From the NCBI RefSeq assembly GCF_964340395.1, contig NC_135561.1, positions 22,885,986-22,933,485 of the forward strand: 47,500 nucleotides of DNA. Direction: 5' to 3'. The notes beneath the pieces are model-generated. The model worked only from the letters and a program-made list of their open reading frames with translations. It did no database searches and had not been told where the DNA came from. How positions within the stretch are numbered: the first letter of the stretch is position 1; each line of letters starts with the position of its first letter. Shown in pieces: positions 11,601 to 25,900 of the stretch. Source of the stretch: Glandiceps talaboti (Eukaryota; Hemichordata; Enteropneusta; Spengelidae). The translations under genes were made by a program, and so were the position numbers.

Positions 11601-13872
11601 TTTTTGTAACGAAGATATATAAATAATAATAAATAGTGTCCAAATAAACCATGTATGTCTCATCTAAATCCGTCTTACTTTCGAACAAAAGACGCAATCA
11701 AAAATCTGAGACACGGTTTTGGAGCCACTGACGTGGTGAATAAGATCCTACTGTGTTTGTTATTGTCGGGTACTCTTTGAGGTTGCTAATTTCCACAAAG
11801 TAACGCAATTCTTTACAAAATGTAAACTTGAGAAAATGACAAAAACATGTGTTTGAGTTGAAACAAACAAAAAACGTTTAACACATTCCTTACAGAAAAG
11901 TTGTAAGTGTCACATCCTTTATCACCTTCGAAAATTTGTTTTTTTCCATGTTATGACCATTCTATTGGCCAAAAAATATGAAATCTGTCAGTTCAAAAGT
12001 AGCCAACGCCCACTATTCGACATGCGATTTTGGCTATTCGGGTTAAAAATTAACTTCCTCATTTGCATATGTTTGCGAACAAATTGAGGGCGGAGCCTAC
12101 TTCCTTTTATGGAAAGCAGAGTGTCAAGCTACGTTTTAGCGGTCTCATGTTTTATGTAAAATAAACGTAGTGGTTTCCGGTGAGAGAGTAAATGTTCCCT
12201 GGGTTCCCGTTCAACATGAAACGATGGAAAATATACCAAATGCTTTGAAAGTGGTGTTTTAACTAATAAAGAATCTAGTTAGCTTCATAAAACATCTTTA
12301 GTATGATGGTATTTTCTTGGAGTAACAATGTATAGTCCGGTCGCGATTGTAGATGTACTATGTTTTGCTTTGAAGCATCTTACTCAGAGTCGATTGTTTT
12401 TATTTTGATACATAAGTTCATAACATGTATCTGTGTCGAAATCAACGTCAAAAGACGCACCACTATTGTTGTAATTTGATATGTTGCCATTGTTGAATTT
12501 GTTGTGTCTACCAGCGCCGGTTCATCTGGATACAGCATACACAGTACATTCAACCATGGGTGGAGGGTCTATGATTCAACACATCGCTTCAACGTCAATG
12601 CAAAACGAAAACTGTTAGACATGTGTAGCAATATAGCTCTCTCATGTCTCTAGCTCTTCGGCATGTTAATTTTTTTTACAAAAGCAAAAATAGTCGAAGA
12701 TGACACGGCACCACGCGAGGGCTTCAGTGAGCACGGGCCGTGTTTAGAAAGAAGACGAAACCACCTCGTGTCAATTTGTGGTTGGTAATGAACTCAATCA
12801 GAAGAAAATGAAATAAGCGAGTACATAGTTTTCAAGAGGGATAGTTATCCGACAGCTTCGCTCTACTACGCGTATACGACGACTTCGCATTTGGAAGGTC
12901 GAAGACTGTAGCGTGATGACACGTACTACGTGCTACGAAGGGAAGGGGGGGGGGGGCCGACTTAGCGTTCGATACTGACGTACCGCATATACCGATGGAA
13001 AATCTGTACATTGAATATCGTAGATTTTTGAGGACATGTACCCAAAAATTCAATAACTGGGAATGATAATGTACCACGTTGTTCGTTTCTGTGACATTTT
13101 ATTTAGTGTCACCTAAGTGAAGTAGTGTCGATGAACAACACGGGACGGTATATGTTTACATGGAAACGATCTGTTGACCTGTACTAGATAACTAGTCTTG
13201 CTGCTAGACGTTCGGGCTTTCTTTCGTATAAGTTACTATAACATATAAGCGAACGAAGTTTGCAGTGAGGGCTTGCCCGAACATCCTCGATAGCGATGTT
13301 AGGTCGTGTGTCGTAATTGTAACGGAAGAACATCCGAGGTCTAACAGATAGATTACTAGATAACGGGAGAGATACGAGTGGTGAGTTATTTTTTTTATTA
13401 CAAAATAGCTATGTATGTGGTTCACGAAAAGATAACTTCCAAATCGTGGGTTTTGACTTCACTCGCTGAAACATAATCACCACTACTGTACCACAAGGGC
13501 GAGTATGTATTGTAAACCTAGGCTATGAATCATTACTTCGCCTAGATAGCGAAAATGGATTCCCCAGAGGACCGATGCGTTGCTGATAAATCAGCTGATA
13601 AATACTTTTTTCCCTTTTTTGTTTAAAATTGTGATGATGTGGTACTATTTACACCTTTCCACCATTCTTTGTTGTAGGATGCCTTTGGGTTTTGGAAGAC
13701 TTCGCAAAGACCACCTGTGCTAAACTGTAACAAAGCTGACTTTCACTTGAATTTTGACACCTATTGTAATACATTCCTTTATGCACAGTAAAATTTCATT
13801 AAAATTGAGAAATGTTTTCACCATTTAAATAGTTTTGAGTAGACAATCGGTTATAAGCAATATCTTGAAAAG

Positions 13873-13949
<77 letters not shown>

Positions 13950-16900
13950 AACTCTAATTCATTCTCTTTATTCATTTTTTTAGCTCGATCATTACATTAT
14001 TGGGCAACTCTTTTTTGACACTGGAAGGACGTCCTCTTGTTATTCATACTTGTGGTACACTGTACCCCAGACCCCATGACCATAGCAATTCTTTTACTGG
14101 TCTGAGACTGTACTGTATCAGCAAGTTTATGTAAATGAGTAGCCAAGTACTTGACACATTTCGTCAAATGTATGCTAATGAGCTGCCTAGTACTTGACAC
14201 TTTCCGTTATATTATAATAAAGTGTGCAAATGGTTGTAAAGCCATGTGCATTTGTTTTGGTTTTTTATTCCTTCCCATATCTCAAGATTGAGAAGTGCTA
14301 CATTTATTTGGGTTGCATACAATGATAGCTCAAATGGTTGGTAGTCATTTCCCCCAAAAAAGTTAATTTTGTAATTTTTTCTAGCTTTATCGTGGTCTAT
14401 AACCTTAACCCTTGTGACGCCGCGTTGTTGATATCCTCGACGTAGCACTTCTGCACTGTAGGCCATATATCAACATATATCAACATCAACTGAGTAATTT
14501 GCATATGCTGTCAATAAAGTGACGTTGTAATGGGTTATCACTATCCCGCCCTTATGCCCATAATAAGTAATGATGTACACGATGTTATCTTATTAAATAT
14601 TAAATTATTCAGGTGGGAAACAGTCACGATTTTTCTCACTTTTTTGCCGCCGAATGCAAATAGCGCCTACTTAGCAATGCTTAGTATGGCGGCCGCTATG
14701 AATATGGATGATGACCTTTGACATTATGCTAATATATTGAACGAAGAAAACCCGGAAGACAGATTTTTTCGCTTGACACTTTCTAGAAAGTGATAGCGAT
14801 GATGATGAAGAATTTTACGGGTTTCAACGTTTGAGGAAGTAAATTTTGTCCCACTAGAACGTATCAAAAACCCTCTCGATAACTTTGACTTTGGACTGAT
14901 GTCGTCAATGGCTGGTCCCACGATCGCGTGATCCAGCCGATGACAAACCACAGATGCCAATGCCGTACGATTACTCCTAGGTTGGTTTACATGAACTGAT
15001 AAAGGCGTTACGGCAGAATCTACATCGTTGTGTTTTGTCAGATTTTTGTTAACAGATGAAGTGTTGGATATAATCGTCCGTGAGACATATCGTTATGCTG
15101 CTATCTGTAGACTTATATGTATGCAGTATTTGTATATATGATATATGCTAATTTGTTTGTATTTACTGTAAACATCGACGGACTGTACTTGTTGATTTTA
15201 TCATAAATATTTTATCCAACACCCATACTATCTGTCTATTAATTTTTACAGCTAAATTCCAATTGTAATCCTTGTATTTATCAAAAAACTAAATTTCACA
15301 TGCTTTTTTGACCAAAAACGTGTTTTATACCAATTTTCACCAATTTCTTGGTAAAGTTACTGACCATACATTCATGTAAATTAAAATTCAATATTTCATA
15401 ATTATTGATATACTTGTAGATGAGACCATATCCCACCTGTTTTGGTGTAAAATGATCACTATCAAAACATTGTGTACAACTGTGTGCAATCTAAAAAGTC
15501 CTTGGCCTAGGGGGTCATTTGCATGGAAAGTCTATGGCATCTTAAGGGTTAAAGGGTTGTCATAAAACTGGATAATCATCTCATGCTGGTCAAGTTACAG
15601 TACATTTTGTACATACATACAAATAATCTCAGTTAAATGTGTTTAAGAAATCCTACTTTTTCAAGGTTGATTTTCACATCTTCTAGAAATGACGCAGCCT
15701 CCGGTGTTTCAGTCTCAATTTGTTGACTTGATATATCTCTTCTTAACTCTTGTCTTGCTTCTTGTAAAGCTAACTGTCTTCTCTTCAATGAAGATTTTTG
15801 TCTTCGTAGGAATTCCTTGGCCCTACTGATTGCATCATTCTCTACAGCAAGTCTCACTTTCAAGTCACTGTGGAAATACAACAATATTTAGTTTTAGAAA
15901 CATTTTTCAGTAGAAGTCCAGGACAGGAATCATAGATATAGTATTGATGCAGAGTAGCTATGGTTGTTATCATAGATACAGTATTGATGCAGAGTAGCTA
16001 TGGTTGTTATCATAGACACAGTATTGATGCAGAGTAGCTATGGTTGTTATCATAGATACAGTATTGATGCAGAGTAGCTATGGTTGTTATCATAGACACA
16101 GTATTGATGCAGAGTAGCTATGGTTGTTATCATAGATACAGTATTGATGCAGAGTAGCTATGGTTGTTATCATAGACACAGTATTGATGCAGAGTAGCTA
16201 TGGTTGTTATCATAGACACAGTATTGATGTTGAGTAGCTATGGTTGTTATCATAGATACAGTATTGATGCAGAGTAGCTATGGTTGTTATCATAGATACA
16301 GTATTGATGCAGAGTAGCTATGGTTGTTATCATAGACACAGTATTGATGTTGAGTAGCTATGGCTGTTATCATAGATACAGTATTGATGCAGAGTAGCTA
16401 TGGTTGTTATCATAGATACAGTATTGATGCAGAGTAGCTATGGTTGTTATCATAGATACAGTATTGATGCAGAGTAGCTATGGTTGTTATCATAGATACA
16501 GTATTGATGCAGAGTAACCATGGTTGTTATCATAGATACAGTATTGATGTTGAGTAGCTATGTTCAATATGGTCTACATACTGTGTTCTATAGTCAATAT
16601 GGTCTACATACTATATTCTATAGTCAGTATGGTCCAAATACTAAATGTATGTTCTATAGTCAATATGATCCACATACTAAATGTATGTTCTATAGTGAAT
16701 ATGGTCTACATACTAAATGTACGTTCTATAGTCAGTATGGTCCAAATACTAAATGTATGTTCTATAGTCAATATGATCCACATACTAAATGTATGTTCTA
16801 TAGTGAATATGGTCTACATACTAAATGTACGTTCTATAGTCAGTATGGTCCAAATACTAAATGTATGTTCTATAGTCAATATGATCCACATACTAAATGT

Positions 16901-19900
16901 ATGTTCTATAGTCAGTCTGGTCCACATACTAAATGTATGTTCTATAGTCAGTCTGGTCCACATACTAAATGTATGTTCTATAGTCAATATGATCCACATA
17001 CTAAAATGTATGTTCTATAGTCAAAATGATCCACATACTAAATGTATGTTCTATAGTCAGTATGGTCTACATACTAAATGTATGTTCTATAGTCAGTATG
17101 ATCCACATACTAAATGTATGTTCTATAGTCAGTATGATCCACATACTAAATGTACGTTCTATAGTCAATATGGTCTACATACTAAATGTACGTTCTATAG
17201 TCAGTATGGTCCACATACTAAATGTATGTTCTATAGTCAGTATGATCCACATACTAAATGTATGTTCTATAGTCAGTATGATCCACATACTAAATGTATG
17301 TTCTATAGTGAATATGGTCTACATACTAAATGTACGTTCTATAGTCAGTATGGTCCACATACTAAATGTATGTTCTATAGTCAGTATGATCCACATACTA
17401 AATGTATGTTCTATAGTCAATATGGTCTACATACTGTATACTATGCTATACTGTCAATATTGTCTACATACTATGTTCAACATGGTCTACATACTATGTT
17501 CAATATTGTCTACATACTATGTTCAATATGGTCTGCATACTATGTTCAATATGGTCTACATACTATGTTCAATATTGTCTACATACTATGTTCAATATTG
17601 TCTACATACTATGTTCAATATGGTCTACATACTATGTTCAATATGGTCTACATGCTAAACTGTCACAGGGTTTGTACACTTAGAGTAAAAAGGAAATCCT
17701 GGGGCTTTCCAGGATTTTTTTAGTCAGTTTTCCAGGGGTATTCGTATTTATTTTTTAGTCAGTTTTCCAGGGGTATTCGTAATGATATTTTAGTCAGTTT
17801 TCCAGGGGTATTCGTATTGATATTTTAGTCAGTTTTCCAGTTTTGATTTGGGTCATTTTTCATGGTTGTTGACCATCAAACTTATTTTATTGAATGACAT
17901 CTAATTCTCTGACATAGATGAGGAGTAATTAGCACAATATGTCACAAAACATTTTAATGACAGTCAACATTCTAAGTAGTTATTGGTTTAAAAAAACCTT
18001 AGCCATTAGATTAATATTGTTCATTTTCAATCAGCCAAATGGAAATTCATTAGTCACAAACTTTAAACATTGAAAATATTAATGTTTGTCTATATTTCTC
18101 TAAATTTCTGCGTTACTGTCATACTGTCATTATTTTAGTCCTATGAGTCAATACTGTGATACTAGACTTTACCTTCCATCAAAGTCTTGACTATCATGTT
18201 CATTCACTAGGTGTATTTTTTTAGGTGCTAAAATATGACTTAAATTGAAGTTTCTACCAAAACTAATTTCTGTGAGATATGATATGTTGGCAAAATATAG
18301 TTTTTTGATAAATACAAGAATTACAATTGGAAATAAGCTGTAAAAATTAATAGACAGTATGGGTGTTAGGTAAAATATTTATCATAAAAAAAAACAAGTA
18401 CAGTCCGTCGATGTTTACAGTAAATACAAACAAATTTGCATATACAAATACTACATACATGTATGTCTATAGATAGCAGCATAACAATATGTCTCACAGA
18501 CAATTTTATCTAACACTTCATTTGTTAACAAAAATCTGACAAAAGACAACAATGTAGATCCTGCCACATGATCCTGACGTAACGTCTTTATCAGTTCATG
18601 TAAACCAACATGTAGGAGTAATCATACAGCATTGGCATCTGTGGTTTATCATTGGCAGGATCGCTCGATCGCGGGATCAGCCATTGATGATGTCAGTATG
18701 TTCTAGGAGGACAAAATTTACTCCCTCAAAAACGTAAAATTCTTCATCATCATCGCTATCACTGTCTAGAAATTGTCGAGTGAAAAACTCTGTCTTCCGG
18801 GTTTACTTCATTCAATATATTAACATAATGTCGAAGGTCAACATACATATCTATAGCGGCCGCCATATTAGGCATTGCTAAGTATGCGCTATATGCATTC
18901 GGCGGCAAAAAGTGAGAAAAAAATCGACCACGTGACTGTTTCCCGCCTGAATAATTTAATATTTAATAAGATAACATTGTGTACATCATTACTTATTATG
19001 GGTATAAGGGCGGGACAGTGATAATCCATTACAATGTCACTTTATTGACAGCATATGCAAATTACCCTGTTGTCGTTAATATCAACGACGTGGCGTAGAG
19101 TGCGGAAGTGCTACGTCGTGGATATCAACAACACAACGTCACAAGGGTTAAGCGAGATGGAATGAAGTGGTTCAAAGGGGGGGGGGGGGGGGGGGGGGGG
19201 GTCTCTCTCAGTGCTCTAAGAACCAAGGACAAATTCCACTGAGGCAGGGGTGTTTGCTTAGGAGGGCGTTGAATAAGAAAATGTCTTATCATGTTTTATA
19301 AAATCTTATTCTGACCAAAATCTGGTCCCTTGATGCTTCTGACCGTATTGGCTATCGCCGTGCGATACACCATAATGGTCTTAACTGCACACTTCTTCTC
19401 CTCAAAAAGGAAGTCTGCTACTGTCTGGAGAGATGAATCGAGAGGATCCTTCTGCCTTCCACGACACCAATCTTTTCCACTTTTCTCCATAGGTATGGAG
19501 GGTGCTGTCTCTTTGTGGTCTGGCAATGACTGAGGCAGCTTGCTCAGAAAATTCCTGCGAACAGAGGGATCATTCGATAATCTGAATGCGTGAAGGTGGA
19601 ACAAGCTCGGGTTGGGGTGAACAATGCCCCTTCCCTGAGTTAATAGGTTCTCTTGATCTGGGAGAACAACTGGAAAGTCTACTAGAAGGGATAGCAATAC
19701 TGGGAACCAACTTCCGTTTGGCCACAGAGGTGCTACAAGAATGACTGAGGAACTCTCCTCTTGTATTTTCCTCAGTACAACTGGAAGAAGTGCAAAGGTT
19801 GGAAATGCATACGCGCTCAGTCCTCTCCAAGACATTGACAGAGCGTCAGTTGATATTGCTCTCGGATCTGGAATCGGAGATACAAAGAGAGGCAGTTTTC

Positions 19901-22900
19901 TGTTCATGAAGGTGGTGAACAGATCTACAGTCGGTTCTCCCCAATGACGAAACAGATGGTGAGCAATCTTGATAGGAATTGCCCACTCAGTGGGTAGAAT
20001 TCTCTTGCGACACGATAGGGCGTCCGCAATGCCATTCAGTTTCCCCGGCACATGGCGTGCTGAGAGAAGAATCTTTCTGTCTATGCACCACAACATCAGT
20101 TCCCATAAGAGGTAACACAGTGTTGGAGACCTGGTTCCTCCTAGTTTGTTTATGTATGCCACTACGGTGGTATTGTCTGAGTGGACTAGAACACTGGGCC
20201 CTGTCACTTGCATCTCAAAGTCCTGCAGAGCTAGGAAAACTGCCTTTAGCTCTAGCCAATTGATGTGGTGAATGCTGTCTTGGGGGTTCCAGACACCTGC
20301 TGTCATCTGACTGTCTAGGTGAGCTCCCCAGTCCTCTTGTGACGCATCCGTATACAGAGACAGATCCGTGTGACTATAAAATGGACTTGCCTTTTAGAAG
20401 GTTGCTCTGGTCTAGCCACCATTCTAAATGGAACCTCAGCACTGGACGAATTGGAACCATGGTGCTGATTGGTTGCGAACTGGGTCGCCAAAGGGCGAGA
20501 AGGTACAACTGAATTGGCCTGATCCGGAGTCTGGCCTATTGTACTATATCGATCAAGGACACCATTAAGCCCAGGAGAGACAGAAAATGTTTCACTGTTA
20601 TCTGTCTCAGTGGCCATACGTTCTGAATGACTGAGAATAACTTGTCTATCCTTTCTTGGGTAGGGCAAGCTATTCCCTTGTGTGTGATCAGTCTCATTCC
20701 CATGAATACAGTATCTTGACTTGGGATGAGAGCTGACATAACTTGGGATAAAACCCAGAGAAAGGATTAACAACAATATCTGTTGAATCCGTTCAAGTAA
20801 CACTTCCCTTTGTGCATCCCTATTCAACCAATCGTCGAGATGGGGATGTAAAAGAGTGGCCTGTCAGGGTAACCAGGCTACTGGTGCCACTACCACCCGG
20901 GTGAAAACCTGAGGGGCAGTGGCTAGCCCAAGTGCTGTGTACTTGAAAGTGCGGTCTAGGACCATGAAACAAAGAAAACGGCAACACAAATTGTGGATAG
21001 GGATGTGGAAATAGGCGTCTTTTAGATCGATGGGCGCTAGCCAGTCGTTTGGTCGGACAGCGGCTAAAACTGCTCTTGGTGTTTCCATCTGAAATCTTGG
21101 TACTGAAAGAAACGTAATCAGTGTCGTTAGATTGAGAATTGGCAGCCATCCGCCTGACTTCTTGGGAACTAGAAATAGATGACTGTAAAATCCCATTTGA
21201 CATGTACTTGGATCGATTTCTCGAATGGCCCCTTTGGCCAGAAGAGATTTGATTGCGTCCCTGAGTGCCCTTTGTCTTTCCGTGCCTCTTGGTAGAGAGG
21301 TTACGAACGGAATGGAAGTGAGGGGGTGGTTGCCTGGCAAATTCCAGAACATAACCGTCCCTTACCGTGGACAAAACCCATTTGTCTTGTGAGATCGTAT
21401 CCCAAGCATTTGCAAAGTGTGCTGCTGTGAGTCAGAGCCCGGTCTTTAAAAGCTGCTCTTGCTAAAGAAGGGCTTGTCGGGACCAGCCTTGCCTCTACCC
21501 TGTTGACTACGCAGTTTACTACGTGGATGTCCCCTGCTAGACTGTCCAGGTTTACTCCTGTTGCCTTGGAAATTTCTGTTTGCCGGCACTGTATTATCAC
21601 TTGTAAGGTTAGCCTTCGGCCTAGCCTTGAGTGGAGGTTGTTCGTGGAGACTCCACATTAACCATTCTCTCTGTTTTGCTTCACTGGCCCGCTGGGCTAG
21701 GGAAGTCAAATTACCAGCAAACAGTGAGGAAGTGGAAAACGAGGAGCCTCTTGCTTCCTGTTTCAGTTCCTATGTTAATGAGTTAGACTCTCATTTCAGG
21801 AAGGCATCCCTCTCCATCAAAATAAGTGCTGTCTGTCCTCTCGCTGAAGATTCGGAGACATGGTAGAGACCTTTCATTGCAATGTGTAATAGTCTAAGAA
21901 CCTTAGGCATCTCTGGGGTTTCTTCCTGTAGTTCAGACATTGCTACAGCTAGAAACCAATCCATGATAGAACATGCATGGATACTTTCTGTGCGTATTTC
22001 CCCTAACTGCTTTAACTGAGTGCCGGGGATAGACATGGAATTGAAAGCTTTGGCTTTGGCGTCCACAGCCTCAGCATCAGTGTCTAGGCTAGGCTGGGGT
22101 AACCAATCCATGGGTCAGTTGTGTGAGTCTTGTATGCACGAGACAGACTTTTTAGCCATGGAAAATGACCAGGTTTTAACGCAGCAGCTTTATTGCCCTC
22201 GCCTAAAACCTCTGACGTTATTTTGTCCAGTTGACCTGAATACATGGAAGAAAGTGGAAAAGTAGACGGTTCCTTGACCGGCTGAGACTTTGCCATTTCT
22301 TCAAAGGCCATGCAAAACTCTGACTTCATAGTGGGAGCTGGTGGAGGCTTAGGACAACGGTCTGGGTACTGATTGTAAACCCATTGAATGCACTCGTGGA
22401 AGGAGAACTCCTCATCATGAGTAGGGGAAGTTGAACGCATAGTGCCCACTACACTGGGGGTATCTGGTTCATTTCCCCCAAAGGAGGCAAAAATTTCTTG
22501 GAATGGATTGGAAGAATTAATGCAGGTTACCCGTCAGTATTTTGCCAACAGGTAAGTATCATAGTCGAACAGAATTACATTACAGGTCCCAATAAGCTTA
22601 TCCCTAACAACATTAGCTCAACCAATTCATCACAATCTTTCAAAGTATATTTCTTTGAGCAATACATTGATCAAGTGTAACTTTTGCCATGTTTTATTGC
22701 ACCAGTTTTCCTGCACATTGAAACTGACTCAGTCATATACACCTCTGTTTTAGAGAGACTTCTGTTCTATCCCCTAAGTAGTAGTTTCATTCGGCTGTAG
22801 CATTGATCATGTGATATTTGAGTCATAGGATTCATCAGTCTAATTCAACCATATTCAGTAAAACAAATCACAAGCGACCTATCGGTCAGAATAGCTCCGC

Positions 22901-25900
22901 TGTTGTTTTTAATTTAATTTTTTATTTTGGTAACATGTAGAAGTGGTTCAGTTCTTCAGCTCTTCACTATGCAGTTTTGTTTTAGCGATGTAATAAAGTG
23001 GTTAGTGATTTCATATGATGTCTCACTATAAAACACATTTTACACAGAAAGTTGGTAATGTATTGTACTTTTATACCATAGTCACCATTTTATTAAAAAA
23101 ATCTACTGTTATGAAAAATTACACAAAATCTCAGAAAAATAATGACTGGGAAATGCAAACAAGAAAAAGAAACAAGCGACCTATCGGTCAGAATAGCTCC
23201 GCTGTTTTTTTTTGTTTGTTTTTTTATTTTATTTTGGTGACATGTAGAAGTGGTTCAGTTCTTCACTATGCAGTTTTGTTTTAGCGATGTAATAAAGTGG
23301 TTACTGGTTTCATATGATGTCTCACTACAAAACACATTTTACACAGAAGTTGGTAATGTATTGTACTTTTATACCATAGTCACCATTTTATAACAAAAAT
23401 CTACTGTTATGAAAAATTGCACAAAATCTCTGAAAAAAAATGACTTGGAAATGCACACAAGAAAAAGAAAAAAAAGAGAAGATTTTGAGGTTGGCTATAA
23501 ATAATTCCAGTGTCTTACAGCTTTAACCCTGGAAAATTTTGATGATGAATGAAATAAACTAGGGATCTAAAATAATTTTGAGGCAATTCAAATTTCAATT
23601 TTCTTACAAATTTACCAACTCAACAACATTCAACTTGTACTAGTTGTAGTAGACATAACATCGTCTGATATTTTAATTTATGGAGTTTCTTGTAAACGGC
23701 GCCTGTCAGCAGACTCGGCCAATTTTTTTTCATCATTCAACTGTTTTTAAACCTTGTACTTCTTGAAATTTCGCAATATTTATAATTCTCAACAAATTAC
23801 CTCAACATGCCTCACCTCGCTCGTACTCAAAGCAGTCCCGGTATGATCACTGACGAGTCGTGCTTGCATACGGAGTAATTCGGGACTCGATTCTAACAAT
23901 TGTCCCTACTATTTGTTTAGAGTCAAGTCAGCAATATAGACTTGTGCACCGCCTGTCGTATATAAGCAGGGCTAACCACTGGCATGACCAGAGAGAACCT
24001 TTTCAGATTTACATGTAAAACGGAGAAAGATACGAAAAACATAATGCAAAGTCTGAAGCCAAATTAAAGTTGTAATTATTTTAATTATTTTTACCTGCCA
24101 AATATTTCCATTTTGGAAATGGCAAGACAAATTCATGTCGTTTAACTTTACATGTAAACTGTCGGCCAATAAACAAAGTTTGGTCGATTCACAGTCGGCA
24201 GTGAGACTGCTCTTGCATAACTTCAACCGTATGCCAAGGCATGCATTCCCTACGCGAGTTGTCTTCATTCTGGTTCACTGTCACTCCAAATTGCACGACA
24301 ATATAGAATTAATCACAAGATACAGTTTATCTGAAAACATCAAACTTTTATAGGGGTCTGAAGTGTGATTTTAGTGAGTACCAAGAACTCCCGTGTTGTT
24401 GCTGTGGAAAATCGCCCGGACGTCAAACGAGGTCATCTTCAGCTTCCGGGTCAAATCAGTCATGTTCTACCGAAAATTCTTGAACGGTCGGGGCCGTTAC
24501 ACAACAATCCTACTAAATTTACTTACCATGGTTATTTAAAACACATAAAAATCCACCTTTTTGTGAAATTTGTAAACTTTCCGGTCCGTATTGAGGAAAC
24601 TATGAGCATGGAGGGTTATACTTCCATGCTATGAGCGGAAAACTGGGTCGAAATTTCAGGGCCTCATTGAAGTATGCGTCCCGAATTCGTCGGAAAATCG
24701 GTATTCCTAAATGTAATGCCAAAATTTATTTTGCTGGCATGAAAGAAGAGATATCAGTTGAGGTTAAGGCGTTTTCAGTATCTAAAATGGGGAAGTCTAG
24801 TGAAAGTTACGGCGAGTTGAAAACACCAAAAAATAAGGCCCGTGAGCAGCCATTCAAAGTGTCGCTATCTGGAGCATATGAGGATAGATTGTATGCAAAT
24901 GTGGTTTGTTGCGGACTGGCTGATTATGTAGAAGGGGTGCAAAATTTGGATTTGAAGTTTACAACCCTGTTTCGAACAAACACTTGTCATTTGGGTGCAT
25001 AATGCGTAGAATTATGACTATAGCACATATTACATTGCTTGTTTGACGTCAATAGTGTCTTCTGAAAAGTGGTAGTTTACTTAAAGTCTCGTGGACTGAT
25101 TTCCAATATGGCGTCGGCCATAATGCTCATTAACATATTCATTTTTTCTTTAAATTAAAAAAAAAAAAAAATCATAAAAAATAGAAAAGATGTGCTGACT
25201 TGAAATTAACAAATCTGAGTAAGCTACCCCCTGCGCATTGACACACCAGATATCAAAGCAATCTGACAAGAAGTATTTGAGTAGATGATGAAAATATCAT
25301 TTTTTGAAAAAAAAATCATAAAAAATTGATAATGGCACAGATCAACTTGGCATGAACAAATCTGAATAGCCTCCCCCCAGGGAACATGCACACCAAATAT
25401 CGAAGAATTCTGACTGTCACTTTCGGAGAAGATGATGAAAATATAAAAAGTTGACGGACACCTATGATTCACTCTACTCTATACCTCTTATACCCACCTA
25501 TACCTGAAGCTATGCTTTCAGCTTTCGCTGAAAGCGGAGCTAAAAAACCTCAGTTCAGTTGTGCTAAAAAATAAAGAATGTCTCTCAATATCATACGGTT
25601 TGATCTGAATATATCTAAAAGTCACCTAAAGCAGACATTTTCCAAAGAGAAACATCATTTTACATAATGAAATTACAGGCTATGAATAACTGAATACGTT
25701 CATCACTTGCGTCACAAACGTTTATGTATTGCGCTACGTGTTGCCAAACGTTGCAATTCAACACGATGATTTAGGAATGTTACTGTACTAACAAACACAA
25801 AAAAAGTAGTTATTCTTTTAGAATATGTAAAACAAATTTCAATTATCGACAATATAAATGTCAAAACCGTACTTCCACAACCAGGAAATTCAACTGCACT

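Larger units (their letters stand above)
19290..22560 (-). mobile_element. DIRS-like tyrosine-recombinase retrotransposon, degenerate and 3'-truncated
   Basis: The order on the minus strand is gag-like, DIRS-type reverse transcriptase, RNase H, then the start of a tyrosine recombinase. That order, and phrases such as DLKDAYFHIPIH, HLDDWL and ARHVPGKLNGIADALS, are typical of DIRS elements. At least one in-frame stop and several frameshifts break the frame, and the recombinase ends before any catalytic residues. It lies in the intron between exons 6 and 7, in the same orientation as the host gene. I saw no terminal repeats or internal complementary region. Confidence 0.85.

Noticed and set aside
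12832-13425. Minus-strand ORFs of 73-81 codons in the CpG-rich block
   Set aside because: They are short, have no motif and no splice or start context; length is within chance for GC-richer sequence.
16560-17723. 387-codon plus-strand ORF, plus overlapping 166- and 210-codon ORFs
   Set aside because: They are products of the 36-bp array. Several frames and both strands are open at once.
18173-18227. Exon 7 starting at the stronger TTTTAG acceptor
   Set aside because: Joining it to exon 6 gives a stop after two codons; the weaker upstream acceptor at 18239 keeps the frame.
19330-22265. Plus-strand ORFs inside the DIRS-like element
   Set aside because: They are the antisense shadow of the minus-strand gag and RT/RNase H reading frames.
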